Shown here: piece after piece, positions 59,784 through 64,000 of the stretch
How the letters are laid out: every line of letters starts with the position of its first letter
Numbering within the stretch: the stretch's first letter is position 1
Source: Warburgia ugandensis
Taxonomy: Eukaryota; Streptophyta; Magnoliopsida; Canellales; Canellaceae
Length of the DNA: 64,000 nucleotides
Assembly (NCBI GenBank): GCA_035236585.1
Contig: CP141127.1
Coordinates: 48,312,001 to 48,376,000 of the forward strand
Direction of reading: 5' to 3'
Translations under genes and position numbers: made by a program
Notes under the pieces: generated by a model
What the model was told of the DNA's origin: nothing
The model's input: only the letters and a program-made list of their open reading frames with translations
Databases searched by the model: none

Positions 59784-60214
59784 ACCCTATCCTTAACATT
59801 TTTTAGGATAGTTCCACTCACAAATAGAAGACGTCTCAGGAGATATTAGTGCTACGAGCAAGTGAATAAGCAAAGGAGACAATTATACATGTAAGTAAAC
59901 TCTCAACCCTTTGGACATGTATTTATTTACAGTTGGACTGCGTGCTGTGACTGGATAGACCTGGGGAAAAACATTTATGATTTCTGAAGTTTTTCAACAA
60001 CTATTTTGATTGTTGTGAAAGCAAATGACACTCGGGGTTTTCAAAATGAGTTTAAAACTAAAGATTTTTCGCTGCATTGCATGGTTTTTATAAAATGGTT
60101 TTCAAATAGGTATCCCGCCTTAGGAATTAGATATTGCATTTTAAAAAAGAAATGCATGAGAAAACTCGGGTCGTTACATAATTACAAGTAATCATGGAAA
60201 ATTCAAAACACCTC

Positions 60215-60222
60215 TATAAATA
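60215..60222 (+). promoter_or_regulatory. TATA box of LTR C4
   Basis: TATAAATA, about 581 bp from the C4 start once D2 and one duplication copy are removed, matching C2 (571) and C3 (589). Confidence 0.6.
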
Positions 60223-62697
60223 GCACATAAAATCCCTAAAAATTCTTCTAATGTTCTTCACAAGGTCCCCAAGAATGCTCCAAAATCCCAGCTCTAGAAT
60301 CCTCTCGACCTCTCCCAATTTTCTTTTCTTTCTCTCCTTCTCTCTTATTCTCTGTGGACGTGTCCACAGACGCACCCAGGCAGACGACTCCATGTTTACG
60401 TCGAGCACATCTAGGGATGCGTCGTCCCTGATGAGCTAGGGTTTCTACCTGGAAACCCTATTTGAATTAGCCATCAAATTATACTTATTAGAACCCAATC
60501 TCCACTAGTGGATCTATTCAGAATGAGGGGATCTACAAAACCCCTAAGATTTCATGATGATCCAATGGTTGGATCTCTGACAAAATCAAAACGAAACTCA
60601 AGCAATATACTCATTCCGTCTCTGGCAAGTTTTGTGCATTTTTCCTACTAATCTGGCCAGTAAACGATGATCTTGCACTGTTGGATGTCTTCAGCATGGG
60701 GTGTTCTTAAAAAACCCCGTGGTCCCCCACCTTCTCTGGCAACGGCAATGGCAAATTTTATGCTTGTATACGTCTAGGGTTTTCTATCTTCTTTTCGGTA
60801 ATATTCCTAATCTTCGGTGAAGTTTTCTTCACTGGTCGGCCCAGGTAAGAACTCCTCCCTCCTTCCTAAGTTCATTCTGGTAATTAGGCTATATTTTTTG
60901 ACCACCTAGAGATCTCCCAGGCCAATGATCCGTCGGGAACGACAGATTCGATGTAGAGGGTTGAGATCTCCTCATTTGATGGCTCAGATACCAATTCTGA
61001 GCTATTGGATGAGTTCATGGGACCCAAAAACTTTAGGGCAAGAAATCTTAGCCCTTGATGTTGTCTAATTTAGGAGATTTAAAGAAAGGTTGATCTAATG
61101 GTCCAAATCAGACCGTCTCAATCGATCTTAACAAATCGAGTTCCAGCATGCTGGAGTCTCCTTGTGGGCATGCCCTGCGTGTGTGCCCATGTGCAAGCTG
61201 CTAGGTGGCATGAATTGATTAGATATGAGCCCGGTACGCCCAAATTTGATCTCAACCATTAAATTTTGAACTGAGATCTTATATCTTCAATTAAGAGCTC
61301 AATATAGCTCTGATTTTAGATCAGAAAGCTTTTGTAGATTCCTTATCACTTGCTTTAGATACTGAACTCATGAAATGTATGTTTTAAATTGTATTTATTG
61401 GTTATAATCACAAAAATCCGTAGTAATAGTATTGGATCATGATCAAGATGATCCCAAAATAGAAATCTGAGTTGACGGATGTATTTAGAGGGTCCCAAAA
61501 CCTTTAAGATCATGATCATAGTAGAATTTCTAGGCTTCTAGAATGGGTAAATGAACAAAAATAGTATGATCAAAATTTAGCCCTTAAAACGGGCTGAAAT
61601 TTTAAAATCCCAATTCTGATCTCAATTTAACTCTAAATTAAGATCAAAAAGTTGGGATGGATTCCTTATGATAAATAGAACCTACTAAACTTAGAAAATT
61701 TATATTTTGATGCATATAAAATTCTGTTAATAAAGAAATGTGTTACCAATTCTTATGATTAGTGAAATTTGGAATGATCAAACTATATAATTCTAACCCA
61801 TTGATGATCTTATGACTACAAGACATGGAATAAATCATTATAAGTGACTAATATATGATTAATTAAGAGATCTAGCATTAAAAGTAGTAAAAACCATAAA
61901 AATGAATGGAAATCTCTTTGATCAAGGATGATTGGATAGTATGGATATGTTTGGATGAAGATATGAAGTTAATATTATATGGATTTATGGACTTGATGAT
62001 GATGATTTGACATATATTAAGATTTATGCCCTTAAATTGGATAAAATAACTTAAGATCTCCTTGATTGGTTAGATCAAGGAAGATCAGATATTTGATGAG
62101 ATGCATCAATGATCTAATAATGAAATTACATCAAGAAGATGTGTTAGAACTAAAGGAAAATGAAAGATTAATATCTAAACCCCAAAAGAGATGAAAAATG
62201 AATAAGAATCAACTAAGACCGTTGGATCATGATGGAGAGTTATGGCATATTAGATTTTCATTTAAATTGTTGAATGTTAATATAATTGTCTTTTATTACT
62301 TAGTAGATTTAATTGTGAATTTATTTATTTATTTATGCTTTAATGATTATGTAATGAAAATTACATTGAAAATGTAATTAAATGAAATTAGAATAGAATG
62401 ACATTTACATGGAATGTATGACATGGACATAATGATAGTAAGGGCCATAGTTAGTAGGATAATATAAGGAATATAAATTCCTTGGTCTAAATTAGGAGAA
62501 TAATGAAACTCCATGAATGACATTTTAAGGTTCATGGATTTAATTAAAATCAATTAGAAAGAGTACTTAGGGTTAACATGTTCACAGGAACCTTATGAAA
62601 GGTTGAGTTAAGGTTACCCTAGTGGATGATGAACATGGTGGTTAAGTGGGTTCTCTAATAAAGCCATGCTTTGCCCCCACCTTCTGTTGACATTTGT

Positions 62698-62713
62698 GAG
62701 GTCTAAACACCTC
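62698..62713 (+). other. Conserved GAGG/CCTC stem-loop (C4 copy)
   Basis: GAGGTCTAAACACCTC: the stem is kept and one loop base is changed. Full-length module around it (about 62440-62770). Confidence 0.6.
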
Positions 62714-63327
62714 CTTACATGAGGATTGAAGTAACCACTTTGTGTTTAACCATTCAACTAGTAAGCCTTAGCCAATTTGACATACTATCTAAACTTAGGA
62801 TGAAATAAGCTACCCTTAACCAGTAAAACATTAACTAGTTGAGTAATAATAATAAGAGCATAAAAGGTTAGTAAATCATCTAATCCTAATAAAAATTGTA
62901 ATCAAGATAAGGATGATCAGACAAGATCCAGAGGATCTTGAATGATAAAAAATAATAAGAATACTAATGTCGTATTGTATTATGTATAGTTGGAAATTAT
63001 GTATGTATATGTAGAAAAATGTAGATAGAGAACCCAAACCTTTGATCAAACATGTTTCAAGGAAAAATTAGGGCATCCCTTATAGGAAAACAAACTTGTA
63101 TAGAGAAATAACTTTATACGTATGGTTTGACAGATGTATGAATGTAGACCATGATGGGCAACGTGGAAGAATACCACTTGAGATGTATGAATCAAGATAC
63201 TACTTTGAGGTAGGTCGATGTATAAGAATGTATTAAGGATTCATGTGTATACATACATGATCTTTTGTCTAGAATTATAGACCTTCATGATATAAGTATA
63301 CTTGGTACCTTAGCATGATTATGATCC

Positions 63328-63431
63328 AACTAAGTGATCCAACCATATGATTTAACTAAGTGATCCAACCATATGATCTAACTAAGTGATCCAACCATAT
63401 GAGCTAACTAAGTGATCCAACCTCATAATTT
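63328..63431 (+). repeat. 26-bp tandem repeat, four units
   Basis: Units start at 63328, 63354, 63380 and 63406, each beginning 'aactaagtgatccaacc'. The first three differ at two positions or fewer and the fourth is more diverged. It lies inside LTR C4, where the other C copies have a single 'atgatccaacca' stretch. Confidence 0.9.
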
Positions 63432-64000
63432 AATTCAATTGATACAATCTAATGATCAAATCAAATGAGGTGAAATGTTAGGTGGCCACCCGCTTCCTGA
63501 AATTTATATGATGGATACCATGCCCAAAGAGAGGCTAAATGTAAGGTGGGGCAATAAGGGGAAGGCCGCCACTATGACAACCATGGTCTACACCATGAGG
63601 ACATGAATATGTTATTTTCACAGTTGGTATCAGTGGAGGATTATATAGTTATCTAGGCGCGTTGTACAAATTAAGACTATGGCATAGTAGTCCTAATGTA
63701 TTTTGCATTATGATGCACACATGATAGGCATAGTGTAATGACATGGCGTGATGAAATGCCACTACATGAGTTCCTAGAAAGAAAATTCTCGTATGAGAAT
63801 TAGCTAAATATTGCTCTTCTAAGTGGAAGTGTAGCCAGGGGAAGGAACAAGTTATGGGCAATCTTCACTATTTTACCTAATTTATCCTATACTACATAAA
63901 TAACATATATACTTTATGTTGAGATAACTCATGAGTGGGTAACCATGATGGAATAATGACTGAGATATGTATTCTTATATTAGTGAAGTAGTATATTTTT

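Larger units (their letters stand above)
57487..60178 (+). mobile_element. Solo LTR D2 (gypsy family D, 2692 bp)
   Basis: Starts TGTAATGCCCGAGC and ends CTCGGGTCGTTACA, with a perfect 5-bp duplication TAATT at 57482-57486 and 60179-60183. It is collinear with D1. It has a U3 block shared with the LTRs of element E ('ttagattctac', 'ggaatccaacgcctcaaa', 'ggagttcgtatga'), a TATA box at 57880, a strongly CpG-rich leader at about 57900-58600, and an R-U5 block at about 59210-59470 related to E. There is no internal region. Overlapping long ORFs on both strands at 57632-58694 follow from the GC-rich leader and resemble no family. Confidence 0.93.
56937..64000 (+). mobile_element. LTR C4 (gypsy family C), split by D2, truncated by window end
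   Basis: Starts TGTAACACCCCTAAC and runs parallel to C2 and C3 ('aatgactgtaagca', 'aatccaatgccactaagtac', 'ggggcccaca'). D2 interrupts it at 57487-60178. About 4367 bp of C4 itself is present. By comparison with C2 and C3, a few hundred bases lie beyond 64000. AAACA at 56932-56936 is one half of its expected duplication. It is more diverged than C2 and C3 and carries a private 26-bp tandem array (63328-63431). Confidence 0.85.

Noticed and set aside
63328-63431. Regular direct repeats considered as a CRISPR array
   Set aside because: Units are contiguous with no spacers and lie in a plant LTR.

Overview
This window is repeat-filled nuclear DNA of a flowering plant. I found no intact host gene, no tRNA or rRNA gene and no prokaryotic signal. 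The evidence for a plant is the transposon content: an Athila-like Ty3/gypsy element with a tRNA-Asp-type primer site, a Tekay/Del-like Ty3/gypsy element with a tRNA-iMet primer site, and a CACTA (En/Spm) DNA transposon with DUF4216 and transposase-associated domains. All coding remains are broken by stops and frameshifts, and the DNA is AT-rich with C->T/G->A decay. The species cannot be named from this window.

Layout. (1) 1-4216: minus-strand LTR, family 'C' (LTRs about 4.6-4.9 kb), cut by the window start. (2) 4217-7430: unassigned DNA with degenerate tandem repeats of about 145 bp. (3) 7430-7862: DUF4216 end of a minus-strand CACTA transposase. (4) 7863-46140: an Athila-like tandem array ('Athila-A'). 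A 5'-truncated copy supplies a pol end and 3' UTR (7863-12462), then comes a shared LTR (12463-20182), a second internal region with PBS, gag and pol (20183-43320), and a final LTR (43321-46140). Three younger insertions sit inside it: solo LTR D1 (9431-12034, TSD GTATA), solo LTR C2 (13459-18359, TSD AGGAT), and a full Tekay-like element E on the minus strand (20273-35158, TSD ATTTG). The 5' LTR of E contains another solo LTR, C3 (30256-34833). (5) 46141-49739: 3' UTR and LTR of a second Athila-like family (B). (6) 49740-51208: the other end of a minus-strand CACTA element, with tnp2 and transposase-associated fragments, subterminal hairpins and a TAGTG end. (7) 51209-55365: unassigned. (8) 55366-56936: a plus-strand gypsy pol tail with the start of its 3' LTR, then the PBS and LTR edge of a minus-strand gypsy element. 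(9) 56937-64000: LTR C4, cut by the window end and containing solo LTR D2 (57487-60178, TSD TAATT).

How it fits together. Target-site duplications give a relative insertion order: CACTA, then Athila-B, then Athila-A, then E, C2 and D1, then C3. On the right the order is the minus-strand gypsy, then C4, then D2. Four solo LTRs have 5-bp duplications (three perfect, one with a single mismatch), so LTR-LTR recombination has been frequent here. The most notable unexplained signal is a sequence module of about 300 bp shared by the leader of Athila-A (about 35600-36000) and all the C LTRs, which otherwise belong to a different gypsy lineage. It contains a short conserved stem-loop (GAGG/CCTC) and lies in the transcribed part upstream of gag in Athila-A.
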